A DNA stretch of 11,961 bases, taken from positions 1 to 11,961 of the forward strand of contig JAHEZC010000023.1 in the NCBI GenBank assembly GCA_023251275.1, read 5' to 3'. Positions 1 through 7,154 of this stretch are shown here, in pieces. Each line of letters starts with the position of its first letter. The stretch's first letter is position 1. The position numbers and the translations under genes were made by a program. This DNA is from Parafilimonas sp. (GTDB lineage: Bacteria; Bacteroidota; Bacteroidia; Chitinophagales; Chitinophagaceae). The notes beneath the pieces are model-generated. The model was not told where the DNA came from. It saw only the letters and a list, made by a program, of their open reading frames with translations, and searched no databases.

Positions 1-20
1 TTATTATTGTTTGTCTCCAT
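1..20 (-). CDS. 5' end of a second four-helix-bundle suffix gene (partial)
   Basis: Read on the minus strand, these bases give ATG followed by codons for E-T-N-N-N, the same six N-terminal residues as the complete four-helix-bundle gene that starts at 793. The match is part of a 220-bp direct repeat with a 773-nt offset, so the rest of the gene is expected beyond position 1. Only about six codons are visible. Whether the second copy is intact cannot be judged here. Confidence 0.5.
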
Positions 21-41
21 TTATTTCTTCAATTCTTTTGT

Positions 42-89
42 GGGACTTTTGTGACACCTGCGACGTGTCGCACCAGTCGCACCTGTCCC
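42..89. repeat. REP-like palindromic element, copy A
   Basis: A GC-rich block stands out in an AT-rich setting. The outer arms GGGAC and GTCCC are inverted, and an inner arm TGCGAC with 2-nt loop faces GTCGCA; a further GTCGCACC-like half repeat lies next to it. It sits between an hsdR-tail remnant and the start of a 4HB gene on the minus strand. It could be a REP-type element, a transcript-stabilising hairpin or an attenuator; it lacks a directly adjacent T-run that would make it a clear terminator. The same element recurs at 815-862. Confidence 0.6.
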
Positions 90-101
90 TAAATTTTTAA
101 A

Positions 102-217
102 CTACGCAACCAGCTCTTCACTTAGTTCATTAATGATTTTATCAGTATCGTCACCAGACAACTGCTGCATTTTTCCCAATCTTTTGGTAACCCATTTATA
201 TTTTGTTCTTCAATCAT
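102..217 (-). pseudogene. Chimeric remnant A: hsdS start joined to hsdR end
   Basis: On the minus strand an ATG at 217 begins M-I-E-E-Q-N-I-N-G-L-P-K-D-W, which resembles the usual N-terminus of HsdS specificity subunits (…LPxGW…). It lies 3 nt after the 4HB stop codon (TAA-GCA-ATG). After the W codon the sequence switches to the 3' end of an hsdR gene: 102-179 aligns without gaps to the true hsdR end at 1919-1996, about 67 of 78 bases by eye, in another frame, and ends at TAG (102-104). The hsdS frame stops at 122. At the switch both parents can share TTGGGAAA. The differences from hsdR are all transitions and many are silent in the hsdR frame, suggesting descent from another hsdR allele rather than decay of this one. 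Confidence 0.75.
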
Positions 218-220
218 TGC

Positions 221-793
221 TTAATTTCTATTTCGTTTTTCTATTCTAACTCTTGTCATTCTTTCCCTCAATCCTCCCTCGTTAATAAATGCCTTTTCCA
301 AAGATTTTATTTGCTGGCTTAAGAGGTGAGTCACAATTTTTATCAGGCAAATCATTGAGTTGGCACAAATTTCCTGCTCCGGATTTTCAATAGCTTTAAT
401 ATAGGTTTGGTAAGTGGCGTTGGGGGTTCTGTTCAGCTCACGAAATCGCATCGTAAAGCGGTGGTCTTTTTCCCAGAGTTTTAATTTGTTGGTTCTCAAA
501 AAATCCTGGTAGTCAATCAGCAATTCCTCCAGGCTTGCCCGTGCCACATTGGTAAGCTTAATTTCCGTCTCCTTAGAAGTGGCTGAGGCCATGCTTGCTT
601 CTGCAATATTTTGCTTGCCCGATCTTGCAGCCTGTACCATTTGATCAATGGTGCGGTCATATTTTTGAAAAAACCTTTTTGTAAAATAAACCGTCCCATC
701 ATAAATAATTTCTGCTTTCTGGTAGGTTATCAGGTTTCGGTAACCGCCATGCACCGGTATAAAGCCTTCGTTTTTATTATTGTTTGTCTCCAT
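221..793 (-). CDS. Four helix bundle suffix domain protein
   Basis: The 190-residue product has the S23/IVS-type four-helix-bundle core: LITYQKAEIIYD at about 21-32 and the typical DQMVQAARSGKQNIAEA at 50-66, followed by helical segments to about 170 and a basic tail. A C-terminal extension beyond the ~115-residue core fits the 'four helix bundle suffix' variant common in Bacteroidota. The molecular function of this family is not known; members are often encoded between type I restriction genes. Here the gene is preceded and followed by hsdR-tail remnants, and its stop codon is 3 nt from an hsdS-like start, implying it once sat directly upstream of hsdS. The ATG at 793 is supported because the repeat preserves it at position 20. 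A soluble oligomeric helical protein is expected; a role in the restriction complex is only inference. Confidence 0.85.
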   Translation of the reverse strand: METNNNKNEGFIPVHGGYRNLITYQKAEIIYDGTVYFTKRFFQKYDRTIDQMVQAARSGKQNIAEASMASATSKETEIKLTNVARASLEELLIDYQDFLRTNKLKLWEKDHRFTMRFRELNRTPNATYQTYIKAIENPEQEICANSMICLIKIVTHLLSQQIKSLEKAFINEGGLRERMTRVRIEKRNRN

Positions 794-814
794 TTATTTC
801 TTCAATTCTTTTGT

Positions 815-862
815 GGGACTTTTGTGACACCTGCGACGTGTCGCACCAGTCGCACCTGTCCC
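815..862. repeat. REP-like palindromic element, copy B
   Basis: Second copy of the element at 42-89, with the same inverted GGGAC/GTCCC outer arms and TGCGAC/GTCGCA inner arms. It lies between the hsdR-tail remnant (stop at 875-877) and the 4HB start at 793. The two copies are identical by eye, in contrast to the flanking hsdR-tail segments, which differ at several positions. Confidence 0.6.
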
Positions 863-874
863 TAAATTTTTAAA

Positions 875-990
875 CTACGCAACCAGCTCTTCATTTAGTT
901 CATTAATAACTTTATCGGTATCGTCACCAAACAACTGCCACATTTCATCCAATCTTTTGGTAGCCCATTTATATTTTGCTCTTCATTCAT
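875..990 (-). pseudogene. Chimeric remnant B: hsdS start joined to hsdR end
   Basis: On the minus strand an ATG at 990 begins M-N-E-E-Q-N-I-N-G-L-P-K-D-W, again like an HsdS N-terminus, and then runs out of frame into an hsdR 3' end. The hsdR-frame reading gives MWQLFGDDTDKVINELNEEL and stops at TAG (875-877); the hsdS frame stops at 895. The segment 875-952 matches the true hsdR end in about 69 of 78 bases by eye. Most base changes are silent in the hsdR frame. Unlike remnant A, it follows the DinD gene rather than a 4HB gene. Confidence 0.75.
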
Positions 991-1066
991 TGCTCAATAA
1001 TGTTCTTTTCTCAATAACTAACTTTCTTTTCAACAACACCGACGAAACAGCGGAGTTATACCTGCG

Positions 1067-1909
1067 TTAATTCCCTTTCTTTTTATTGCCCTTGATAATT
1101 TTCTTATCCTCGCTTTCTATTCTTCGTGTAACTTTCTTTAAGTCTTCAGCAGGCGGCAAAGCTTCAGGTTGAACACCTCTTTCCTTAAGCATTTTGCGCA
1201 CTGCAAGATTATTTTCAATATGCTCATTCGAAATAGGTGCTTCTCCTTTTAAATCCTTCTCAATAACATTATGGCTCGTTAACTCATTGGCAAAATCTTT
1301 TGCCTTAATAGTAAGTGTAGGTAAAAAATCGGCTAAAGGTCTCACAGAAGAAACGCCCAGTTTTCTTTTCATATCGCCGGTAGAAAACCCTCCGAACAAA
1401 GCCTGGTCGCCTTTGGATTTTATGATGGCAAAACCTGCACTATCAACGCCTCTTTCATATAAAACTCCTGAAAGTTTTTTCTCACTTTTTGTTAGTTTTT
1501 CTCTTGCGGATACCCTTGCAATGTCCAGCAGGCGCTGTTCGATAATTTCCTGTTTCCTTGTCTGTACGGCAAAATAAGTTTGGGCAAATGCTACAGATTG
1601 TTTTGAAGGATCACCGTTTTGGGCAACAATATAACAGGCATAACGCGTTAATGCAATATCTTCAAGTTCCCTTTGAGCCCCGCTGCCTAACTCCACCATT
1701 TTGTTGACGTCAACGAAATGGTCAGAAAGCTTTTCTCCAGCATTTATACACGCATCTTTTGCTTTATCTATAACTTTTAAAAAATTGCGCCAATCAGTGT
1801 AGGAAAATATTTCTTGCAATTCCCTTGCACTCCAGCATTCAATGCCTTTATAATCGTACGCTGCCAGTTCAAATTGCAAGAACAATTCTGCTATTAATTC
1901 TTTTTTCAT
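1067..1909 (-). CDS. dinD: DNA damage-inducible protein D (DinD) family
   Basis: The 280-residue product matches the DinD family over its length (E. coli DinD is about 275 residues). Visible landmarks are WSARELQEIFSYTDWRNF at 26-43, HFVDVNKMVELGSGAQREL at 64-82, LTRYACYIVAQNGDP at 87-101 and FAQTYFAVQTRKQE at 108-121, then a charged C-terminal half ending in a lysine-rich tail. E. coli DinD is SOS-induced and inhibits RecA filament activities; whether this homologue does so is untested. The ATG at 1909 lies 9 nt after the hsdR stop, so the gene is probably co-transcribed with hsdR rather than controlled by its own LexA box, and none was seen. Downstream, 994-1066 shows no gene and leads into the hsdS-head/hsdR-tail remnant. 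Confidence 0.85.
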   Translation of the reverse strand: MKKELIAELFLQFELAAYDYKGIECWSARELQEIFSYTDWRNFLKVIDKAKDACINAGEKLSDHFVDVNKMVELGSGAQRELEDIALTRYACYIVAQNGDPSKQSVAFAQTYFAVQTRKQEIIEQRLLDIARVSAREKLTKSEKKLSGVLYERGVDSAGFAIIKSKGDQALFGGFSTGDMKRKLGVSSVRPLADFLPTLTIKAKDFANELTSHNVIEKDLKGEAPISNEHIENNLAVRKMLKERGVQPEALPPAEDLKKVTRRIESEDKKIIKGNKKKGN

Positions 1910-1918
1910 AAATACATT

Positions 1919-4717
1919 TTATGCAACCAGTTCTTCATTTAGTTCATTAATAATTTTATCGGTATCGTCACCAAATAACTGCCACATCTTTCCCAAACCG
2001 CCAACTGCATTAAACGGGTTGAGTTCAAAATCATCCCTCTCAATATGAAAGCTGGTGGCAATATAATCTTTTATCATGCGCAGCCATTGCATCTGTTCAT
2101 CAGTAAACCGGTTGTGCTGCCCGGCATTCTGCTTTAATATCCACTGTTGAAAATTCTTGTCAACCGTTTTATCATACACCGTAAGCTGTTTATCAATGCC
2201 GGTTATATTGCGTATTAAAGAAACCAGCGCCACGAGTTCATTTTTCGGGGAACCGTTGGCAGCAGACAGGTGTTCATAAGCCCGCCATATATTGAGCGGC
2301 GCCAGTAAAGGCTTTTCTGTTTTAAGCGTGGTGAGCAGGTCTTTGAGCATGGAATAAGTAAGCTGTCTGCGGCGGTAAGGCTGGTCATAAAACAACTGCA
2401 AAGCGGTTATCTCATCTTTATGCGTTTCTATCCATTGCTTAAAATTATTTACGAGCTCGTTGCTTTTATTGGTAAGGTCAGCATCCCACCCAACATTCAG
2501 TAATGAATCGGGGCTAATCACATCCATTAGCTGTTCATGCGCTTTGCGTACATTTTCAATATAGGTGTTTAGTTCACCGGTGAAAGGTGCGGCGGCAGAT
2601 TCGATTAATCGTGAGTGATGAGCCGTGAATGATGAATGGATTTCTTCCGGTGATGCATCTGGCTTTTCGCTTTCAACCTTATGCCTTAAGCCTTCCATCG
2701 TATCCGGGTCATAAGCATTCAGCAAAGCTTTGGCAATATCGCTGAATGTTTTGCCATTTGTTTTCTCTGTGAAGACGGCTTTCTCTTTATCGGTCAGTTG
2801 CTTTTCGAGCCTTGTTAAACGGTTGGCCAGCGAAGTAAACAATTCTTCATCTCTTGCACCAACAGCCACAGCGCCAAGCAAATTCTTTAAAGGGATGCCC
2901 GGCTTTTTTTCCAATGGCCTGCTATCTGTTTTTAAAGATTGGGTGATACCGATGGCATCTACAATTACAAAATGGTCTTTCACCTGTTTTGCATTGGGCG
3001 ATACTTTTTTTAAATCATCTAAAGAAATGGTACGTGTGCCCCTGCCTTTCATCTGTTCAAAATAATTCCTGCTTTTTACATCCCGCATAAACAGCAAACA
3101 TTCCAACGGCTTTACATCGGTGCCTGTGGCGATCATATCTACGGTAACGGCAATGCGCGGATAATACTCATTCCTGAAATTCTGCAAGGTGCCTTTTGCA
3201 TCATCAACGCTGTATGTAATTTTTTTACAGAACTTATTTTCTTCTGCAAACTCTTCCCGAACTATTTGAATGATGTCGTCTGCATGACTGTCATTTTTTG
3301 CGAAGATGAGGGTTTTGGGAGTTTCGAAGTCCGCCTCACCCTGACCCTCTCCACGAGGAGAGGGAAGAAGAAAGCGATCAGGAAACATTTCGGGTAAATG
3401 TTCTTTAAATGTTTTTATGATAAGCCTTATCTGGTTTGGGTTTACTACTTCATTGTCCAGCTTCTTATTCGTGTAGGCATAATCATCATCTAATTGCTGC
3501 CAGCGTTTTTTACGACTCAGCTTTTCACGATGGTCAACATATTCGCCTTTCCATATAACGCCGCCTTGTTTGCTTACCTGTGTTTCTATCATATATACAT
3601 CATAGCCTACATTCACACCATCGAGTACTGCCTGTTCATGCGCGTATTCGCTTACTACATTGCTATTGAAGAAACCAAACGTTCTGTTATCGGGAGTAGC
3701 CGTTAAGCCAATCAGGAAAGCATCAAAATAATCGAGCACTTGTTTCCATAAGTTATAAATACTTCGGTGGCATTCATCAATTACGATAAAATCAAAATAT
3801 TCAATGGGCAGCTTTGCATTGTAAGCAACAGGTATCGGTTCTTTAGGCTGCCATCTTTCATTGGGATTTTCTTCTTCAGCAGTTTCATCCAGTTCTTCAC
3901 CTTTTAAAATAGAATACAATCTTTGAATCGTGCTGATATAAACCTGATTGCCCGGCGGAACGTAAGAAGATTTTAAACGCTGTATATTATACAGTTCAAT
4001 AAACTTGCGGTTATCGTCATTGGGCAGGTAAGCCATGAACTCCTGCTCTGCCTGTTCGCCCAGGTTTTTTGTATCTACCAAAAACAAAATTCTTTGTGCG
4101 CCTGCATATTTAAGTAAGCGATAAATAGATGTAATGGCAGTAAAAGTTTTACCCGAACCCGTTGCCATTTGTATCAAGGCTTTTGGTTTGGCTTTTTTAA
4201 ATGATCTTTCAAGATTGTTGATAGCTGTTATTTGACAATCTCTCAAATGCTCCGTTGGTAAAGCAGGAAGGTTGTGTAGTCTTTTACGAAGCGAATCATC
4301 ATATCTCATCCATTCCATAAATGTTTCAGGGCGATGAAAGCTGAAAACTTCTCTTGAACGTGGCTTAGGGTCGCGGTAATCTGTAAAGCGTGTTACTTCA
4401 CCGTTGCTTTCGTATAAGAATTCAAGCGGCTTAGTGTTTAAGTATTTAAGTTTTGCTTTTGCATAATCTTCTGTCTGGTCTTCGTGTGCCGTTAAATGTA
4501 AACCTTCTTCAGCACGTTTTGCTTCAATGACACCAACAGGTTTTTTATCAACAAATAAGATATAATCTGCAGGGCCAACATCAGTTTGATATTCCCTAAC
4601 GGCAATACCCGTGCCTGCCGCAAGATTGATGCTGGATTTGTATTGAATGATCCATCCGCAATCCCTGAGTTGTTTATCAATATTATCTCTTGCTATTTGT
4701 TCAGGGTTTTGATTCAT
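1919..4717 (-). CDS. hsdR: Type I restriction endonuclease subunit R
   Basis: The 932-residue motor and nuclease subunit of a type I restriction-modification enzyme: it translocates DNA with ATP and cleaves unmodified DNA together with HsdM and HsdS. The N-terminal PD-(D/E)xK nuclease shows D51 and E65-A-K67. The helicase has Walker A ATGSGKT (185-191), the DECH Walker B box (314-317), GLTATP (337-342) and a C-terminal helicase lobe with MIATGTDVKPLE and QMKGRGTRT (about 528-562). The rest fits the EcoEI-type C-terminal region that contacts the methylase. All catalytic motifs look intact. Residues about 448-466 are an unusual Pro/Gly-rich insertion encoded by a palindromic repeat. The 123-nt gap upstream (4718-4840) may hold its promoter; no convincing element was found. 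hsdM and hsdS are not in the window. Confidence 0.95.
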   Translation of the reverse strand: MNQNPEQIARDNIDKQLRDCGWIIQYKSSINLAAGTGIAVREYQTDVGPADYILFVDKKPVGVIEAKRAEEGLHLTAHEDQTEDYAKAKLKYLNTKPLEFLYESNGEVTRFTDYRDPKPRSREVFSFHRPETFMEWMRYDDSLRKRLHNLPALPTEHLRDCQITAINNLERSFKKAKPKALIQMATGSGKTFTAITSIYRLLKYAGAQRILFLVDTKNLGEQAEQEFMAYLPNDDNRKFIELYNIQRLKSSYVPPGNQVYISTIQRLYSILKGEELDETAEEENPNERWQPKEPIPVAYNAKLPIEYFDFIVIDECHRSIYNLWKQVLDYFDAFLIGLTATPDNRTFGFFNSNVVSEYAHEQAVLDGVNVGYDVYMIETQVSKQGGVIWKGEYVDHREKLSRKKRWQQLDDDYAYTNKKLDNEVVNPNQIRLIIKTFKEHLPEMFPDRFLLPSPRGEGQGEADFETPKTLIFAKNDSHADDIIQIVREEFAEENKFCKKITYSVDDAKGTLQNFRNEYYPRIAVTVDMIATGTDVKPLECLLFMRDVKSRNYFEQMKGRGTRTISLDDLKKVSPNAKQVKDHFVIVDAIGITQSLKTDSRPLEKKPGIPLKNLLGAVAVGARDEELFTSLANRLTRLEKQLTDKEKAVFTEKTNGKTFSDIAKALLNAYDPDTMEGLRHKVESEKPDASPEEIHSSFTAHHSRLIESAAAPFTGELNTYIENVRKAHEQLMDVISPDSLLNVGWDADLTNKSNELVNNFKQWIETHKDEITALQLFYDQPYRRRQLTYSMLKDLLTTLKTEKPLLAPLNIWRAYEHLSAANGSPKNELVALVSLIRNITGIDKQLTVYDKTVDKNFQQWILKQNAGQHNRFTDEQMQWLRMIKDYIATSFHIERDDFELNPFNAVGGLGKMWQLFGDDTDKIINELNEELVA
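3331..3370. repeat. Palindromic repeat inserted in frame in hsdR
   Basis: Within hsdR an 8-bp inverted repeat, CCCTCTCC (3345-3352) and GGAGAGGG (3357-3364), encloses the 4-nt loop ACGA and is preceded by CCTCACCCTGA. This layout is that of the dispersed 'CCTCACCC…CCCTCTCC' intergenic palindromes seen in many bacterial genomes. On the minus strand it encodes LLPSPRGEGQGEAD, a composition unlike the surrounding helicase. The ends of the insert are approximate, since they were judged from the composition break. Confidence 0.65.
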
Positions 4718-4840
4718 AAACTTTTCAGAATGAAGAATTCCTGACCAATTTAGTAAAAAAATATAAACGCGGGCAGCCTGAAAACGTGATAATTGTATAA
4801 AGCTCCTTTAAATCGCTAAATTCCGCGACATAAATATCCT

Positions 4841-7066
4841 TCATTCATGCAGATAATTTTCCCTTATCAATTTTTTATTACCTACGATCCACACCACATC
4901 GTTCCATTCAAAAACGGTATCCGATACAGGATTCAAAATGCGCTCATTATTTCTTTCTATGCCCGCCACCAGCCCCTTCGTTTTTTCCCTGATGCCTGAA
5001 GAGCGTATGGATAATTCTTTTAGGCGGTTATGCTCATCCACCACAATTTTCATCAAAGCGATGTTCTCTTTATCTTCTTCAAATTTTTCTTCATCTCTCA
5101 TCTCAAGCGCAGGCTTCAGTTGCTGCAACTGGCTGTCTGTTGCAATGACGCCGATGGTATCATGCGGGTATAATTTTTCATAGCGGCTTGGCGCATAAAT
5201 TATTTTTTCACCTCTTTCAATGAAAGCGATATTGATGCCGTATTGTTCCCGCCATGCGAGCTCCTGCAGCGCTTTGCCCGCAAAGGCTGCAAAAGGACTG
5301 ATGGTAAAACCGGCAAGATGTACATCCCAGGGGGACAGGTAAGATTGTGTTTGCTGCTCTTTTTCTTTTTGATTAAGGTTGTGCAAAAAACGGGTTTGAA
5401 TTCTTTCATAAAACATTTCCAGTCTCTGCCTGAAAATATACAATACTACAGGCATCACGATCAATGATCCGCCCAAAGCAATGCTTATTGAAAATAATTG
5501 TCTCAACAAAAATCCAAGTAAAACAACTGCAATCACATTTCTTATTACTTCCAGCAATACAAGCGGACCGCGGTTATATTTTTTATCGAGCCAAAGCGTG
5601 GCGTAAGCAGTGCCTTTCATTTTTTTTACAGTTAGCGCCCACGCAAAAGGCGCCATTGCAGAAAGCGTGATCACGGCTGTAAGAATTTTGGCGAAGAGCG
5701 CATTGCTGAGCCTGTCAATAAGAAAGGGAGTAATATAATGTGTGGTGAGTAATATAAGGGCGATGATAATAACAGTATTGATCAATATCAGTTGGATATA
5801 AGCGGTAAATACTTTTTTCCAGTTGCTCTCGCCTTCTATCGTTTGCATGCCTGTGCTGTAGCGGTCAATAGATTTAACCCATTTAGCTGGAAGGTGTTTT
5901 TCCAGGAAAAAATACAACGGATCTGCCAGCTTCATCATATAAGGCGTGGTAAATGTGGTGATGACTGATACGCCCACTGCAATCGGGTACAAATAATCAC
6001 TCGTTACTTTAAGCGATAAACCCAACGTGGCAATGATGAAAGAAAATTCTCCTATCTGCGACATGCTCGTTCCCGCCTGCACTGCCTGCTTCAGCGGCTG
6101 ACCCGCCAGGAGAGCGCCGGTGCTTACAAAAACTGTTTTACCAATTATAACCATCAGTGTGAGAATAATTACCGGTACAGCGTATTCCACCAATAAAGAC
6201 GGATTGATCAGCATACCGACCGACACAAAAAATATGGCGCCAAATAAATTTTTTACCGGGGTAACAAGGTGCTCAATTTTTTCAGCCTGTGCGGTTTCGG
6301 ACAAAATGGAACCCATGATAAATGCACCCAATGCTGCTGAAAATCCCACATTGTCTGCAAGTACCACCATCCCCAAACATAAAGCCAGTGCGACGATCAG
6401 CAGGGTCTCATTGGTTAACCATTTTGAAATTCTCTTTAAAAAAGTCGGCAACAAAAAAATGCCTGATAAAAACCATAAACTTAATAAAAAACCAAGCTTC
6501 ACAACGGAGAACAGCATTTCTTTACCTTCAAACCCTTTGCTTACGGCAAGTGTAGATAGCAACACCAGCATCAGGATGGCAATCAGGTCTTCTATGACCA
6601 ATACGCCGAGCACCAACCCGGTAAATTTTTTTGCTTTTAACTCCAGTTCCTCAAAGGCGCGGAAGATGATGGTAGTGGATGATATGGCAATGATGCCGCC
6701 GAGGAAAATACTGTCCATCACTGGCCAGCCAAACATTTTTCCGGCCAGGTAGCCTAATCCGAACATGAAGGCAATTTCAAACGGCCCTGTAATGGCTGCA
6801 CTGCCGCCAACGCTGACTAATTTTTTAAAGCTGAATTCCAACCCTAATGTAAATAGTAAGAATACTACGCCAATATCGGCCCATATCCTGATGCCTTCAA
6901 TATCTGAGATAGTGGGGAACAGAGAAAAGTTCGGGCCTACCAGCAGCCCGGCAATAATATATCCGAGCACCACAGGTTGCCTTAATCTTTTAAAAAGCAA
7001 AGTGGTGACTCCTGCCGCACCGAGTATCAGTGCAAGATCTTTTATAAGCTGGGGAATATGAGTCAT
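4841..7066 (-). CDS. CPA2-type cation:proton antiporter with RCK_C domains
   Basis: An integral-membrane monovalent cation/proton antiporter, Kef/CPA2-like. Numbering from the TTG at 7078, about twelve hydrophobic segments fill residues 10-385, with an acidic pair E163-D164 in the VIEDLIAI motif at the likely ion-binding site and SQIGEFSF at 340-347. A second membrane block of about four segments occupies 424-548. The cytoplasmic tail carries two regions resembling TrkA-C/RCK_C ligand-binding domains (about 585-660 and 672-742), without a Rossmann RCK_N domain. The reading frame opens at TTG 7078, but the ATG at 7066 four codons later is the more usual start and is chosen here. K+ or Na+ specificity cannot be read from the sequence. 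The gene is co-oriented with YkgJ, 88 nt downstream of it. No clear terminator was found before hsdR. Confidence 0.88.
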   Translation of the reverse strand: MTHIPQLIKDLALILGAAGVTTLLFKRLRQPVVLGYIIAGLLVGPNFSLFPTISDIEGIRIWADIGVVFLLFTLGLEFSFKKLVSVGGSAAITGPFEIAFMFGLGYLAGKMFGWPVMDSIFLGGIIAISSTTIIFRAFEELELKAKKFTGLVLGVLVIEDLIAILMLVLLSTLAVSKGFEGKEMLFSVVKLGFLLSLWFLSGIFLLPTFLKRISKWLTNETLLIVALALCLGMVVLADNVGFSAALGAFIMGSILSETAQAEKIEHLVTPVKNLFGAIFFVSVGMLINPSLLVEYAVPVIILTLMVIIGKTVFVSTGALLAGQPLKQAVQAGTSMSQIGEFSFIIATLGLSLKVTSDYLYPIAVGVSVITTFTTPYMMKLADPLYFFLEKHLPAKWVKSIDRYSTGMQTIEGESNWKKVFTAYIQLILINTVIIIALILLTTHYITPFLIDRLSNALFAKILTAVITLSAMAPFAWALTVKKMKGTAYATLWLDKKYNRGPLVLLEVIRNVIAVVLLGFLLRQLFSISIALGGSLIVMPVVLYIFRQRLEMFYERIQTRFLHNLNQKEKEQQTQSYLSPWDVHLAGFTISPFAAFAGKALQELAWREQYGINIAFIERGEKIIYAPSRYEKLYPHDTIGVIATDSQLQQLKPALEMRDEEKFEEDKENIALMKIVVDEHNRLKELSIRSSGIREKTKGLVAGIERNNERILNPVSDTVFEWNDVVWIVGNKKLIRENYLHE

Positions 7067-7154
7067 GGTTTCAATCAAATATAATTGATTATACCAAAAC
7101 CTGTGATGATAAATGTTTTCCGTGGAGTTTCAGAACAGGAGTAAGATGATTGAT

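Larger units (their letters stand above)
1..220. repeat. Direct repeat copy A (hsdS head/hsdR tail scar, REP-like spacer, 4HB start)
   Basis: This stretch is repeated at 774-993 with a constant offset of 773 nt. Identity is near-complete over the 4HB start and spacer (about 1-114) and lower over the hsdR-tail/hsdS-head scar (about 115-220). The matched segment runs from the first codons of the four-helix-bundle gene, through a palindromic spacer, to just before the stop codon of the preceding 4HB gene. The repeat reaches the window edge, so the true unit is probably longer and includes the whole 4HB gene. Confidence 0.9.
774..993. repeat. Direct repeat copy B
   Basis: Partner of the repeat at 1-220, offset 773 nt. 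Identity is near-complete over the 4HB start and spacer and lower over the scar. Homology is lost just after 993: copy A continues into the end of the 4HB gene, whereas copy B continues into a short non-coding stretch after the DinD gene. The two copies therefore share the scar but have different upstream partners. Confidence 0.9.

Noticed and set aside
611..865. An 84-codon plus-strand frame across the 4HB start
   Set aside because: It runs through the 4HB gene in antisense and the palindromic spacer; its hydrophobic look comes from the reverse complement of a coiled helical gene.
1..993. CRISPR-like repeat array
   Set aside because: Only two long copies 773 nt apart with a gene between them; no short regularly spaced repeats.
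4718..4840. hsdR promoter or control hairpin
   Set aside because: A TATATTTT stretch on the minus strand loosely resembles a -7 element but lacks the final G and a spaced -33 box; too weak to list.
6120..6752. A 210-codon open frame on the plus strand
   Set aside because: It lies wholly antisense to the antiporter membrane domain, has no family resemblance and no start context; it is a shadow of the real gene.
7067..7078. TTG as antiporter start
   Set aside because: A TTG start adds only four residues; the ATG at 7066 directly precedes the conserved N-terminus.
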